A stretch of DNA of 64,000 nt from the NCBI RefSeq assembly GCF_021117405.1, contig NZ_CP088251.1:3395001-3459000 (forward strand). The letters are read 5' to 3'. Positions 10,120 through 19,817 of the stretch are shown here, one piece after another; the stretch's first letter is position 1; the number at the start of each line of letters is the position of its first letter. Made by a program: the position numbers and the translations under genes. The notes beneath the pieces are model-generated. The model saw nothing but the letters and a program-made list of their open reading frames with translations, made no database searches and had not been told where the DNA came from. This stretch comes from Frateuria edaphi. Lineage in GTDB: Bacteria > Pseudomonadota > Gammaproteobacteria > Xanthomonadales > Rhodanobacteraceae.

Positions 10120-11277
10120 CTATTCTCTTAGCGCAAGGAGACGAGACCAGACGTAATCCCAGTTAATGCGCTCCTGTTCCAGGCGCAAGCGCACGCCCCA
10201 GCGTCCGGTCGTCAACCCGTGGTAGACGGCCTGCTCGTGGGCGTGGAGATGCTCTATTTCGGTAGCGCGATGAGGGTCTGGCTCGGTGACACAGAGTTCG
10301 CGATGTGCCTGCAGCGTCGCCTCATCCATCATTAGCGAATGCACCTGCGGCAGGTGACTGCGCAGCCTGCCGAGAATGGCCAGGCCATGAGTGTCGATGT
10401 CACCCCAGTAATACACAGCTTGGGCCTGACGCACCCAAGGGAGTGCGGCTAGCTGCTCCACGGCGTACCCCCGCGCCATCAGCACCACTGCGTCTGGCAG
10501 GTCCTGGAAGGCCAGCCCGGTTTGCTTGTTTTCTACGATGAACACACGCCGCACCGGCCACGGCAACGCCGCCAGTTGCTGCCACGGTGCGTGGATGTCG
10601 CCCAAGCCGCCGACACATGCCCGCAAGCCTGGATCGAGGATACGAAGGCGCAGCCTGTCGGCATCACGCCGCAGCCCGCTCAGCACCCAGAAATCGGTCT
10701 GCGCTTCGGCCGACGGGTGCAACAGGCGAAGCCATTCTCCGATAATGCCAAGATGGCTCTCCAACCATTTGCTGTCCACGCCTACGACCGGGAGTTGGCG
10801 CAGGAACAAGCCCGACTGGGGGTGTGCCAGTAGCCAAGTCAGCATATCGATTAGACGGCGATAGTCATCCCCGCCCATGTCGGCAAGCAGGTCGAACTGG
10901 CGCCTCAACCGCAGCACCAATGCTGGCCAGCGCGACGCCAGTATCCCGAAACGGGTCTCGGCGCGCTCCCAGCGCTCGCCTTCCCCCAGAATACTCGCCA
11001 CCATGTCGGCGCCATGCAGCAGCCAGACATCGGGTAGGGACTGGGTGCCGAACAGCGGCCAGCGTCGCTCGATCCAACGCACGTCGCCGCCTCCGCCCCA
11101 CTGACGCCACAGGCCGCGCCACCGCTCGAAATCCGACCAGGCCGCGCCCGCCTGCTGTTCGCCAGGGGCTCGCAGCGGTATGCGCAGCGGCCATGTGCCA
11201 GCGCCCCCTAGCCACTCGCCAGCGCGACGGCACCAGACGGCACGCAATTGCTCTAGTGCCTGCTCAGGATTCCGCAT
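10120..11277 (-). CDS. jetD: Wadjet protein JetD (nuclease subunit)
   Basis: JetD is the nuclease of the Wadjet anti-plasmid system; it cleaves small circular DNA extruded by the JetABC motor. The 385-residue protein has the expected N-terminal DUF3322 region and a C-terminal DUF2220 Toprim-like domain. Toprim residues are visible: the glutamate in FIVENKQTGLAF and the aspartates in YYWGDIDTHGLAILGRL, which bind metal. The last part (HAHEQAVYHGLTTGRWGVRLRLEQERINWDYV) is typical of the family. It is the last gene of the minus-strand operon jetA-B-C-D. The ATG at 11277 overlaps the end of jetC by 14 bases; an upstream TTG at 11295 is possible. Confidence 0.95.
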   Translation of the reverse strand: MRNPEQALEQLRAVWCRRAGEWLGGAGTWPLRIPLRAPGEQQAGAAWSDFERWRGLWRQWGGGGDVRWIERRWPLFGTQSLPDVWLLHGADMVASILGEGERWERAETRFGILASRWPALVLRLRRQFDLLADMGGDDYRRLIDMLTWLLAHPQSGLFLRQLPVVGVDSKWLESHLGIIGEWLRLLHPSAEAQTDFWVLSGLRRDADRLRLRILDPGLRACVGGLGDIHAPWQQLAALPWPVRRVFIVENKQTGLAFQDLPDAVVLMARGYAVEQLAALPWVRQAQAVYYWGDIDTHGLAILGRLRSHLPQVHSLMMDEATLQAHRELCVTEPDPHRATEIEHLHAHEQAVYHGLTTGRWGVRLRLEQERINWDYVWSRLLALRE

Positions 11278-14200
11278 CGGCGCTTTCACGTGCAACGCGC
11301 GGCAGGTTTAAGCGTTGGCTTTCGGGGTCGTACTCGATCATCAGCAAGCGCGAATCGTGACGGCCATCGATCTCGACGAAACAGGCGCCGCCGATGAACG
11401 GCTCCAGCGTCATCACCGACTTCAACGGCGTGGCCACGATCATCTGAAAGCCGAAGTTCTCGAAGATGCGCATTGCCATGGCCGTAAACTCGTTGTCGGC
11501 TTTGTCGAACGCCTCGTCCAGTACCACCGCCGCGTACTGCGGCAGACCGCCGTCGTCGTCGCCGAGCTGATAGCGCAGCGCGGCGGCCAGGCAGGTGGTG
11601 GCCAGCTTCTGCCGCTGACCGCCGGACTTGCCAGCACCGCTGCGATAGACCTCCAGTTGGCGACCGCTTTGCGCGTCAAGCTCTTCGCCGATGAACTCCA
11701 CGTGCAGGCGCACGTCCAGCACCTGCTCACGCCAGCGCTTATGCTCAGGATCGGTCGAGGCCAGCCTTGCAACCAGTTTGCGCAGGCCCTCGAACTGCGC
11801 CTCGGCGCGCTCGTGATCGTCGGTTTTCTGGTTGCCCAGGACGGTGGCCAACTGCTGGCGGAACTCGACCACCTCCGGCAAGCGGCGATCTTCCGGCTTG
11901 ATCTGCAAGATGCTGCCGCGGTTGAACGGCACGGTCTCCAGGCTGGCGTTAACATCCTCCAAGCGCGCACGGATCGCCGTATGCGCCTGCTTGATGTATT
12001 GCTGCAAGGCGACCAGGTTCTGCCCGCTCTGGGTACGCAGCATCTCGAAGAAGCGTGCCTCGTGCGCGGGCAAGCCGTCGCGTTCGAGGCGGTCCAGTCG
12101 GGAAAAGAAGTCCGCCGCGCTTTCCAAGTTGGCCTGTACGTCGCCGGCGTCCTGCGCCCAGCGGCGGCGGAAGGTTTCGAAGCAGGTGACGATGTGATGG
12201 GTGTGCTCGGCGGCTTCGGCTTCCAGCGTGCCGATGCTTTGGTTGAGCGCGCGTTCCATCTCCAGCGTGCGCTCGGCCAAGTTACCTAGAGTGAGTGGCG
12301 TACCCGCTTGACAGCGGGTATCCAGGCCTTGTTGCTGCAGCGGCGTCAGCGGCTTGGCCACCACGTCCTCGGCGCAACGGGCACGCTCCTTGTCCAGCCG
12401 GCCATGTTCACGCTGGTGGTCGCGGCGCTGGTCCCGTACGTCGTCGAGAAGGCGCTTCGCATCGGCGGCCTGCTTTTCCGCCACCTCGATGCGCTTGCCC
12501 AGATCGCGGAGCGCCGTATTGCCTTCGCGCAACTCGTTAAGCGCGGCCTCGATCGTATCCAGCCGCGTGAGCAGGGGCGCAACGTCGATATCGCTCCAGC
12601 GCAGGTTGGCCAATGATTGCGCCGCAGCAGCGTGGCTGGTTTGTTGCTTGCGCTCGGCATTGACCAGCGCAATCTCGTGGTCGGCGTTGGCGATCTGCCG
12701 CGCCAGCGTGCCAGCCTCGGCCTTGTACAGCGCTAACTTGGCGCGGTTGTCGAAGCCTAGCGCCCACTGGCGGCGGTCATCGACGGCGTGACGGTCATCC
12801 TTCTCGTGCCGGCTGCGGCCATGCTTGATCTGGCCTTGCGCGGTGATCGCGCGCTCGGTACGTTGCAACGCCTGCACATTGTCTACGCAGGCGTAGTCGT
12901 AGCGGCGCAGCAATTCGCCATGCAGCCACTCTTGGTGCGCGTGCGGCGCAAGTTCCAGCTTGTGGATCACAGAGCGTGGCGGCGCTGATACGTTCATGGC
13001 GTTGGCCGCTCCGATCCGGTGATAGACCAGCTTGCCGCCGAGGTGGGTGGCATCGACCCAAGCAGCCACTTTCGCGTAATACCGTTCGTCCACTAGCAGC
13101 GACAGCGCGAAGCCGTGCAGCAGGCGTTCGATCGCGCCGCTCCATGGCTGCTCGTCCGCGCGCACCTGGATCAGTTCGCCGGCAAACGGCAGCGCAGTCT
13201 CTGCCAGACCCACTGCGGCACACAGGCGGCTGCGCAACGCCTGCAAGTGCGCGGGCATGTTCGATGGATGCTTTTCCAGCACGGCGATCTCGGCACGCGC
13301 CTTGGCAAAATCCAGCTCGGCCTGCTTCTTCGTCATGCCCAGCTCCAGCATGCGCTGGTCCGCGCTGGCGGCGGCATCCTGGCCGGCGTCGAGCAGGCTG
13401 CGCGCCTCGGCGAGCTGTTCGGCGAAACCCTGCGGGGTGGCGGCGAGCGGCCAGTCCAGCTGCCGGCAGGCCGCCTCGGCCACACCGCGGTGGCGCAGGC
13501 AAGTCTCGCGTTTCCCCACGACCTCGTCTCGGTCGCGTTGCAGTTGCTCGATCCGCTCGCCGCCCTGTTCGCGGTGGCGCGCCTCCAACTCGCCAAGTTC
13601 GCGCTGGTGTTGTTCCAGCGCCTGCTGACGACGGCCTTCCTCGCCTTCGAGGCCACGATCAAGCGTGTCCAGCTCAGTCAGCCTTGCGTCTAGCAGGCGC
13701 AGTCGCTGGCGCTCGCGGTAGCCGTCCATGCCGGCCAGGAGTTCGTCCAGTTCGCTCCGCTCACGGCGCACGCCCATCAGGCGGTCGTGCGCCGTGCGTG
13801 CTGGCGCCAGGGTTTCGATCTGCTCACGTGCGGTGACCACCGCCTTGTGCGCCTCGTCCAGCTCGGCGAACTCGGCCACCAAGCGGTCGGCCACGGCAAA
13901 GGTTTCCGGGCGCTCCAGCATGAAGTCGCGCAGGAAGTGGTTGAGGTCGCCCAGATTTTTCGCCGACTGGGTCTTGTGCAGAAGGCGCAGCGCGGTGTCG
14001 TTGCCGATCCCCAGCAGGCGGCGGAAACGCTCGGCGTAGGCACTGAAGCTGTCATGGTGGTACACGTCGCCCAGACGCTGCTTGAGCCGGCGGAGATCAA
14101 GATCAAAGCCCTCCAGCTCGGCGGCCAGGTCGAACGACCGCTCGGCGACGATGAAATGCTTCTGCACATCAGTGGCTGTGGAACTGTTGCCGCGCATCCA

Positions 14201-14635
14201 CAACAGCCTCACCAGAGTCACGCAGCGGCCCAGCGCATTCTGATATTCCAGTGCCAACGCCGACCACACGGGACCGCGGCGCAAGTACTGGGTGGCGACC
14301 TCGCCGGAATCCTCATCGTGCTGGTCAGCCCAGGCGCCTCGTACGTAGGACACCAGCGAGCGATCGCGCCCGCTCCTTTCGGCCTCGCGCGCGGCGGCAT
14401 TGAAATCAACCAGCGCGGGCGGCACCAGCAGCGCGGACATCGCATCGAGGAGAGTCGACTTGCCCGAGCCGGAACGGCCCACGAAAAGGAAACCACGCTC
14501 GGCGATCGGGACTTCGTGCAGACCGCAAAACGTTCCCCAGTTGAAAACCTGCAGGCGACGCATGCGGAACTGTTCCTCACGCGGCGTGGGTAGGTCGCCC
14601 AGGAACAGCGACGCGCTTGTGTCGACCTTGGCCAT
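11264..14635 (-). CDS. jetC: Wadjet protein JetC (SMC-like ATPase)
   Basis: JetC is the MukB-like SMC motor of Wadjet, which dimerises and extrudes DNA loops using ATP. The 1123-residue product has Walker A GRSGSGKS at about 53-60, long coiled coils broken by a hinge-like region around residues 460-620, and a C-terminal head with the ABC signature SGGQRQKLA (about residue 1010) and Walker B AAVVLDEAFDKAD (about 1040). This is the family architecture. The start overlaps the jetB stop by one base (TGATG), so translation is coupled. No interruption is seen across 3.4 kb, so the motor should be functional. Confidence 0.96.
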   Translation of the reverse strand: MAKVDTSASLFLGDLPTPREEQFRMRRLQVFNWGTFCGLHEVPIAERGFLFVGRSGSGKSTLLDAMSALLVPPALVDFNAAAREAERSGRDRSLVSYVRGAWADQHDEDSGEVATQYLRRGPVWSALALEYQNALGRCVTLVRLLWMRGNSSTATDVQKHFIVAERSFDLAAELEGFDLDLRRLKQRLGDVYHHDSFSAYAERFRRLLGIGNDTALRLLHKTQSAKNLGDLNHFLRDFMLERPETFAVADRLVAEFAELDEAHKAVVTAREQIETLAPARTAHDRLMGVRRERSELDELLAGMDGYRERQRLRLLDARLTELDTLDRGLEGEEGRRQQALEQHQRELGELEARHREQGGERIEQLQRDRDEVVGKRETCLRHRGVAEAACRQLDWPLAATPQGFAEQLAEARSLLDAGQDAAASADQRMLELGMTKKQAELDFAKARAEIAVLEKHPSNMPAHLQALRSRLCAAVGLAETALPFAGELIQVRADEQPWSGAIERLLHGFALSLLVDERYYAKVAAWVDATHLGGKLVYHRIGAANAMNVSAPPRSVIHKLELAPHAHQEWLHGELLRRYDYACVDNVQALQRTERAITAQGQIKHGRSRHEKDDRHAVDDRRQWALGFDNRAKLALYKAEAGTLARQIANADHEIALVNAERKQQTSHAAAAQSLANLRWSDIDVAPLLTRLDTIEAALNELREGNTALRDLGKRIEVAEKQAADAKRLLDDVRDQRRDHQREHGRLDKERARCAEDVVAKPLTPLQQQGLDTRCQAGTPLTLGNLAERTLEMERALNQSIGTLEAEAAEHTHHIVTCFETFRRRWAQDAGDVQANLESAADFFSRLDRLERDGLPAHEARFFEMLRTQSGQNLVALQQYIKQAHTAIRARLEDVNASLETVPFNRGSILQIKPEDRRLPEVVEFRQQLATVLGNQKTDDHERAEAQFEGLRKLVARLASTDPEHKRWREQVLDVRLHVEFIGEELDAQSGRQLEVYRSGAGKSGGQRQKLATTCLAAALRYQLGDDDGGLPQYAAVVLDEAFDKADNEFTAMAMRIFENFGFQMIVATPLKSVMTLEPFIGGACFVEIDGRHDSRLLMIEYDPESQRLNLPRVARESADAES

Positions 14636-15321
14636 CAGTCGTCCTCCTCTGGCACAACCTCATCGCCCGGGCGAGGGCCAGCCAGATGTTCGCGATAAAC
14701 CGCTCCCAGTGCTTGCACGTCCTCGGCGGAAAACAACAGCTTCAGCGTGGGCGACACCTCGTGGCGGCCTTCGCTGCCGCGTATCGGCTGCAGAACGTTG
14801 TTCTTTTTCATTTTTTCGATGGCAGCGTTGAGCTTCTTGGTGAAGCCGGCGCGGTCGGTGCCCTGCGGCGGCTCGTACACCCCCAGCTGCGCGTGCAGTT
14901 CGTCCACCTCCACCACCGCACGTTGGCCTTGCGCCTCGGCTTCGGCCAGGCGCTGGCGCAGGGACAACAGCAGAACCGAGTCGATGAATGTGAGTGGGCT
15001 GGAACGCAGCAGAGTCGGCGCTTCCAGCTCGCCAGTATCGGCCTGGCGCACGAACGCTACGCGTAGGTCGCGATCCAGCACCAGGTCCAGGAACAGCTCG
15101 CACAGGCGCGCGCGGAGGGTGGCCTCCTCACGCAACAACACCGGCCACAACAGGGCGTGGCGTTCGGCGTCCAGGCTGGGGCCGGCCAGCAGCTGACACA
15201 GCACCCGCCGCGCATCGAACGGCAGACTGCCGCTGTCGCCGGGAAATAGGCCGGCGTCGCTGGCGCGTTCCGATGCTGGGCTGGCCAGGTCCGGCGAGGG
15301 CATGTCTTCAGACCAGCTCAT
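14635..15321 (-). CDS. jetB: Wadjet protein JetB (DUF4194, kite subunit)
   Basis: JetB is the MukE-like kite protein that joins the kleisin JetA to the SMC JetC. The 228-residue product shows winged-helix-like features typical of DUF4194: [48 protein letters not shown], then the segment ending [28 protein letters not shown]. It overlaps jetA by 14 bases upstream and jetC by one base downstream. The start chosen (15321) gives the full overlap; an ATG at 15303 is possible. The acidic tail (VPEEDD) is a local feature. Confidence 0.94.
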   Translation of the reverse strand: MSWSEDMPSPDLASPASERASDAGLFPGDSGSLPFDARRVLCQLLAGPSLDAERHALLWPVLLREEATLRARLCELFLDLVLDRDLRVAFVRQADTGELEAPTLLRSSPLTFIDSVLLLSLRQRLAEAEAQGQRAVVEVDELHAQLGVYEPPQGTDRAGFTKKLNAAIEKMKKNNVLQPIRGSEGRHEVSPTLKLLFSAEDVQALGAVYREHLAGPRPGDEVVPEEDD

Positions 15322-16771
15322 CGCGCTTTTCCTTTAGGAAATACAGCAAGGGGATGCGGGCGCGGCGTTCGCTGCCGTCCTCGCCACACCAGCTCACCGG
15401 CTCGAAGCGATTGGGCACCCGCATGCCATGACGGCTGCCCAGGGCCACATAGCCGATGACGCTGCCAAGACCCTGTTCGGCGGGATAGTGATGCAAGACG
15501 GCGCCAATGGAGCATTGAGCATGATCGCCCAACAGCGCATGCACGTTCTGTTTCAGGGTGCGGAAATCAATTTCGGATTGCCCCACCAGCTCACCCACAT
15601 TCTCCAGCGTGATCGCCGCACCCTCCGCCCGCACGATGGCACCGTCGACCTGACTGGTACGAGGATCGTTGAGGCGCCATCGCGACAGCGAGTGCAGCCG
15701 AGCACTGCTCAGTACCAAGGTGTAGTCGATGCCCTCATTGCTGCGTACCCGGTCGCGCAACTTGAGCGCCTCGGCCTCGGTCTGCTTCAGCAACTGATGC
15801 AGGCGGCGTTGCTCCAGGTAGGCGCGGCTCTGCACGAAGCCCTTTAGGTTGCGCGCGAAGTGTTGCAGCACGTCGTGGACGTGGCCGCCGCGATCGAGCA
15901 GGGTGTGTGTTAGGTGCAGCAGGAAGCTACGCTCGCGCCGATCCAGTTTGCCCGCGAATTCGCGGCCGGTCACGGCATCCACCGCCGCTTCGAGCTGGCC
16001 GCTCTGCTCAGCGTCGGTGAGCAGGCGCCAGAATGCATCGAAGCTGCGGCCCGATTCGCTTTCGGCGATCAAGTCGACGCCGGCGAAGAGTGCCTCCAAC
16101 AGCTCACCGCGCTGGCGCTCGTCCTCAATGATGCGCTCGCGAAAGTCGCGGTCCAGCTGCTGGAAATCGTCCCGCACGTGGCGGAAGTCCTCGGCCAGCT
16201 CGTCCGCCAGCGCAATGATCTCGCGCGCCCGCTCCAGCGCACGGGTATCGTCGAGCACCTCGATCCGGCCCTCGGTGACCTCGGCTATTTGCGCGTCAAC
16301 ACGCTCGCGCTCGGCTCGCAGTTCGGCTAGCCGGCTATGCGGGTCGCCGTCGGTCTGCCGGGCCAGTTGCACCAGTTGCTGGATGACCAGCGCGAGCCGG
16401 CTTTCGGTCGCCACGCTACGGCTGCTGTCCAGGCTGCCCAGAAAGCGCAGCGCGCCGATCGCCTGGGTAGACAGCTCGTACTGTTCCTCGCTGGCGCCTT
16501 CCGGAAAGCGGCGCTCCAGCCATCCGGACGCTAGCCATTCGGCCACGTAGGCCTGCGCGTGGCGCGGCACGGCATGACCATGCGCACGCAGCTCCTCCAG
16601 CTCGCGCGCCAACCGCTCGTGCAGGAGGGACGCCGGGACTTGGCGCTCAGCGTCGAGCAGTAACCCCTGCAGCAGCGCGGCGATCAGCGGCGCGTTGTCC
16701 GCCGCCAGCAGCTTCCAGGTGGGTTGCTGGCGTAGGCGTTGCCAGGCAGCAATGCGGGCGTGGGGTTTCAC
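15308..16771 (-). CDS. jetA: Wadjet protein JetA (DUF3375, kleisin)
   Basis: JetA is the MukF-like kleisin of Wadjet. The 487-residue protein has the DUF3375 pattern: an N-terminal helix-turn domain ([28 protein letters not shown]), a long helical central part, and a C-terminal winged region with [18 protein letters not shown]. It is the first gene of the operon. The only suitable start is GTG at 16771. Directly upstream on the coding strand is a run of nine C, which occupies the place of a ribosome site. I see no Shine-Dalgarno sequence, so translation may be weak or may depend on this run. Confidence 0.94.
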   Translation of the reverse strand: MKPHARIAAWQRLRQQPTWKLLAADNAPLIAALLQGLLLDAERQVPASLLHERLARELEELRAHGHAVPRHAQAYVAEWLASGWLERRFPEGASEEQYELSTQAIGALRFLGSLDSSRSVATESRLALVIQQLVQLARQTDGDPHSRLAELRAERERVDAQIAEVTEGRIEVLDDTRALERAREIIALADELAEDFRHVRDDFQQLDRDFRERIIEDERQRGELLEALFAGVDLIAESESGRSFDAFWRLLTDAEQSGQLEAAVDAVTGREFAGKLDRRERSFLLHLTHTLLDRGGHVHDVLQHFARNLKGFVQSRAYLEQRRLHQLLKQTEAEALKLRDRVRSNEGIDYTLVLSSARLHSLSRWRLNDPRTSQVDGAIVRAEGAAITLENVGELVGQSEIDFRTLKQNVHALLGDHAQCSIGAVLHHYPAEQGLGSVIGYVALGSRHGMRVPNRFEPVSWCGEDGSERRARIPLLYFLKEKRDELV

Positions 16772-16780
16772 GGGGGGGGG
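16772..16780. repeat. G9/C9 homopolymer touching the jetA start codon
   Basis: Nine G on the plus strand (nine C on the jetA coding strand) end one base before the jetA GTG. Such runs vary in length by slippage. Because the run replaces the ribosome site rather than lying in the coding frame, length change would alter spacing to any upstream start or signal. Confidence 0.7.
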
Positions 16781-16838
16781 CGATGCGCCTGGCCTGGAAA
16801 GCCACGAGTGTAGCTTTGCTGTGGTCTCATCTCGCGCG

Positions 16839-16860
16839 ATAGCGTTGGCCCTGGCGCTAT
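16839..16860. promoter_or_regulatory. Inverted repeat upstream of jet operon, candidate operator
   Basis: ATAGCG and CGCTAT form a perfect 6-bp inverted repeat 10 bases apart, about 70-90 bases upstream of the jetA start and between divergent genes. The size fits a dimeric regulator site, but no cognate regulator gene is seen next to it. No strong sigma-70 boxes are clear. Confidence 0.35.
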
Positions 16861-17011
16861 GGGATCAACGAGAATGTGGTTAGCCCGGGGACGGGTTCGT
16901 ACACCACGCAACCCTAACCATTTCGCCTTATCGGCCCGGCTTTACTCCACTAGTGTCCCGGTGCGAAGGAAAGCAGCCCTAGCTTGCGAGGTACCGCCAC
17001 CCCGAGTCACC

Positions 17012-17599
17012 ATGGCCCGCTGGCATCAGCCGATGGGGGTATCCGTGCGCCACCAAAAAGTCCTCGACAAGGTCCTCAATGGCTCGTTCTCACGTGCTGA
17101 CCTCGCTCGCCTGCGGGTGAACGCACTTGAGCTCGTACGCAAGGGCGACGGTGAAGCGCAAGCCGTTGTGGACGCCATCATGAGCGCGTGCCCATCGGAT
17201 ACGCGCGTGGTCTTTATGGGCTTTTGCCCCGGTGCGGACTTCAACAACCGGCTGGACATCGAGTGGAAGGCGAAGGGCGTGTGCACCTTCAGCTTCCTCG
17301 ACAGCGACCAGCAAGTCGCGCGCTTCAATGAGATCTGTACGGGTGACCTGATCGTTCTGAAGAAGCGCCATGTGTTTGGGAAAACGATGCGCCTCTTCGG
17401 CCACGGGCGGGTCAGCAGCATCGCTTTCGATGAGAACGGCAAGCGCTACTTGAACATGAGGTGGTCGGCACAGGACGAAGAAATCGAAGTCCCGCTGATG
17501 GCCGCCAACTCCACGGTCGATATCAGGTCCATGGAGCAGGTCGAGGCTGATATGCCGGACGAATTCTTCAAATGGCTGGCTACGCCCGAGTTCAGCTGA
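17012..17599 (+). CDS. Hypothetical protein next to Wadjet
   Basis: The 195-residue product has no family I recognise. It begins with a helical third (KVLDKVLNGSFSRADLARLRVNALELVRKGDGEAQAVVDAIMSACP) that reads like a small DNA- or RNA-contact domain, then a beta-rich part holding TGDLIVLKKRHVFGKTMRLFGHGRVSSI. A GDLIVL-type strand followed by HGRV resembles PUA/EVE-like beta folds that read modified bases, but I cannot confirm this. Starts at 17012 and 17033 are both possible and neither has a strong ribosome site; the frame is open back to 16859. It is divergent from jetA, so it may be an accessory of the island's defence cargo. Confidence 0.65.
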   Translation: MARWHQPMGVSVRHQKVLDKVLNGSFSRADLARLRVNALELVRKGDGEAQAVVDAIMSACPSDTRVVFMGFCPGADFNNRLDIEWKAKGVCTFSFLDSDQQVARFNEICTGDLIVLKKRHVFGKTMRLFGHGRVSSIAFDENGKRYLNMRWSAQDEEIEVPLMAANSTVDIRSMEQVEADMPDEFFKWLATPEFS

Positions 17600-17620
17600 C
17601 GACGTTCCCCATGAGCGTCC

Positions 17621-18270
17621 TCAACCGAGCGGCTCGAGCGCTGGCAGAACATCCTGATAGGCCTCATTGAGTGCCAAGAGGACCTTGTGAACCTCAGCGT
17701 CTTCGGCAAGAGCCGACAAGACTGCCAGGGTAAGAACGGCAAGGGCGGTGGAGTTCATCAAGATTCCCCGCAGAAGCGCGACGGGGTATCCCTCGCGCTG
17801 TCGCGTCAATGGGTGGATGCCTCCATGAACGAACGAGTTCAGCCCCTCTCCTAGACGCACACGGGCCCGCCCCAACAAGGCGGCCGCTCCCCAAGGGCCT
17901 GTCTTGTCAATTGCTTGCAGCATGGCGGAACGCCCGGGAGCTTCTTGGCGGCCTGCTGACTCTCCATGGACAGAGGTGCCAGTAGCCGCGCCAGTTCGGA
18001 ATCGCTTGCCGAGTGGGCTACCCACACCGCCCGCACCAACGCCTCGTACTGGAGCCGGACCAAAGCAATCCCGGAAGCCGGCAAGGCACTCAGAAGCGCC
18101 TGGACGGCACAGCCGTGTTCGAGGGAAAGAGAAGCAAATTCTTCCGCTACCCGTTGCCGAGGGTCCTGAAATGAAGCCACCGCATTCCAGGTCTCCCTGA
18201 CCAAGCTGACCAGCTCGGAGGACCGCCTTAGAGCCGCGTCTAAGCCAACAGGTTCGCGCTCGCCGTCCAT
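17621..18270 (-). pseudogene. DUF6988-like gene broken by a frameshift
   Basis: Two overlapping minus-strand frames make one protein. The first half (18270 to about 17935) encodes LVRLQYEALVRAVWVAHSASDSELARLLAPLSMESQQAAKKLPG. The second half (about 17935 to 17621), in another frame, encodes SAMLQAIDKTGPWGAAALL, LNSFVHGGIHPLTRQREGYPVALLRGILMNSTAL. Joined, these match the DUF6988 pattern, with LNSFVHGGIHPL in the middle. The switch falls at the CTCCCGGGCG run near 17930-17937 and needs one added base (or two removed). DUF6988 proteins are cytoplasmic proteins of unknown function found in accessory DNA. It is either a dead gene or a sequencing error; no intact frame exists. Confidence 0.75.
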
Positions 18271-18532
18271 GCAGCGTCTGTCCTCTGGTGTACACACGAC
18301 CTCGGGGGCCGAGCTCCGAACACACGGCCTCGGCCATCTCTCGTGGGAGCCATTGGGGCCCTAGGTCCAACTTAACCCACGCGAGGCTGCGCGCTAAGGG
18401 GCACTCGGGAAGGTGGAAACTACCCCATCATGCAGCACACTTTTGGCTCGGCGTGCCTCGCTGGCTGACGCGGGTACGATAGCTCGCCCGCGCCACGCGC
18501 GGTTGCCGGGTTGGTTCGGTACAGGGGTATGC

Positions 18533-19126
18533 GTGAACAAGGTCGAGTCGCATGTTGAGTTAGAGGAACTAGCGCCGCTGCTCCAAGCGTGGACGAGGAT
18601 TGCCCAGAAGGACGTCCGTGTGGCGCCCGGGGTAACGAACCCTTGGTGGATCGACCACCAATCATGTTTGCGTTCGATCGCTCAGGCCGCCCAAGACTCG
18701 TGGTGGATGGTGTCGATGCCAACGGACGATGCGGAGTCTGCTTGGGATCTGCGGCTTAAGCACGGGCAGCGGACGCTGCTCTTTCGTGTGGTGTGCGCGC
18801 TTCAGCCTCTCGAAGAGGCTGATGTGGCACGGACCTTGAGGGATGCGCAAGCAGTGGCCGACGAGGACCTTAGCGGCATGGTGGATCGCGATGGTTGCGA
18901 GCGGCTCGCTGTCACCGTTGTTGCCCCAATTGCGGACGCGGGGGCAAATGACGATCGGGTCGACGGCCTGCTTAGCCGATGGCTGGAGCAGGAGCCTTTC
19001 CACTTGGCTGATCTCGCGCCATGGGCTTTCGCCTACGTGTCGTTGGCAAACGCTCCTCTTCGCCGAAACCAAGCAGGTACTGCGTTTCCAGGTCTTGCGT
19101 TAGTGATACGCAAGGCCAGCGTATGA
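18533..19126 (+). CDS. Hypothetical protein, island cargo
   Basis: The 197-residue product is not one I recognise. It is acidic and mixed alpha/beta, with Trp-rich stretches (PGVTNPWWIDHQSCLRSI, AAQDSWWMVSMP) and a segment SLANAPLRRNQAGTAFPGLALVIRKASV at the end. The GTG at 18533 is preferred because AGGGG precedes it closely and because the earlier frame (from 18413) is Arg- and Ser-rich and not protein-like. It has lower GC than the flanking core genes. It stands between the broken DUF6988 gene and the repeat cluster. Confidence 0.6.
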   Translation: MNKVESHVELEELAPLLQAWTRIAQKDVRVAPGVTNPWWIDHQSCLRSIAQAAQDSWWMVSMPTDDAESAWDLRLKHGQRTLLFRVVCALQPLEEADVARTLRDAQAVADEDLSGMVDRDGCERLAVTVVAPIADAGANDDRVDGLLSRWLEQEPFHLADLAPWAFAYVSLANAPLRRNQAGTAFPGLALVIRKASV

Positions 19127-19817
19127 GTCAGGCAACCGTTCCGGCTTCAAAGAGAGTGCCTTCCTTTTCGCCATCGTAGGCGCGGAGGCTGGCAACTACA
19201 AACGTTGCTGTGCGCTGGTCCGGATCGGACCAGCCACCGCGAAAAAGGAGCCGCGGTCAGGCTGCCGTTGTGCTGTTTCCCAATGGGAAGCTCTGATTGC
19301 GCCACTCTGGTCCGGAACCACCACCGGTGCAGCAATTCCGCAGGCGCTCATGGCGATGTGCACTCGTGGCCTTTGGCCGGGCCGCCGCAACATCGGCGGG
19401 CGTCAAATCGTTTCCCGTCCGGAAACCACGAACGCCGCTGTACGCTGGTCCGGATCGGACCACCCGCCGGGAAAGGGGGCGTTGCCCTAGTGCCGATCCC
19501 CGGTTGGAAAACCATGATCACGCTACATCACGGTCCGATCGGACCATCGCTGGTGCAACAATCTGGATGCGCTCATGACGTTTGGGCATTCCTCGACGTT
19601 CACCCGCCTTTGAGGGGCACATCGGTTCGGAGTCCAACTCCCCATCCGAACGAGCTTGAGAAGCCAGCGATCCGCGGGCGTTCATGGCGATAACCACTCG
19701 TGCCTTAGAACGCGGCCACCGCAAGATCGGCGGGCGTCAGTCCTGATCGTTTCCCGAATCGGAAAACCACGAACCTCGCTATGCGCTGGTCCAAATCGGA
19801 CCACCCGCCGATGGGCC
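19127..19817. other. Non-coding stretch holding complex repeats
   Basis: No credible gene is seen here. The open frames that exist repeat the same words on the minus strand (RSGPAYSGVRGF) because the DNA itself is repetitive. It contains three A modules and two clear B modules, described separately. Confidence 0.6.
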
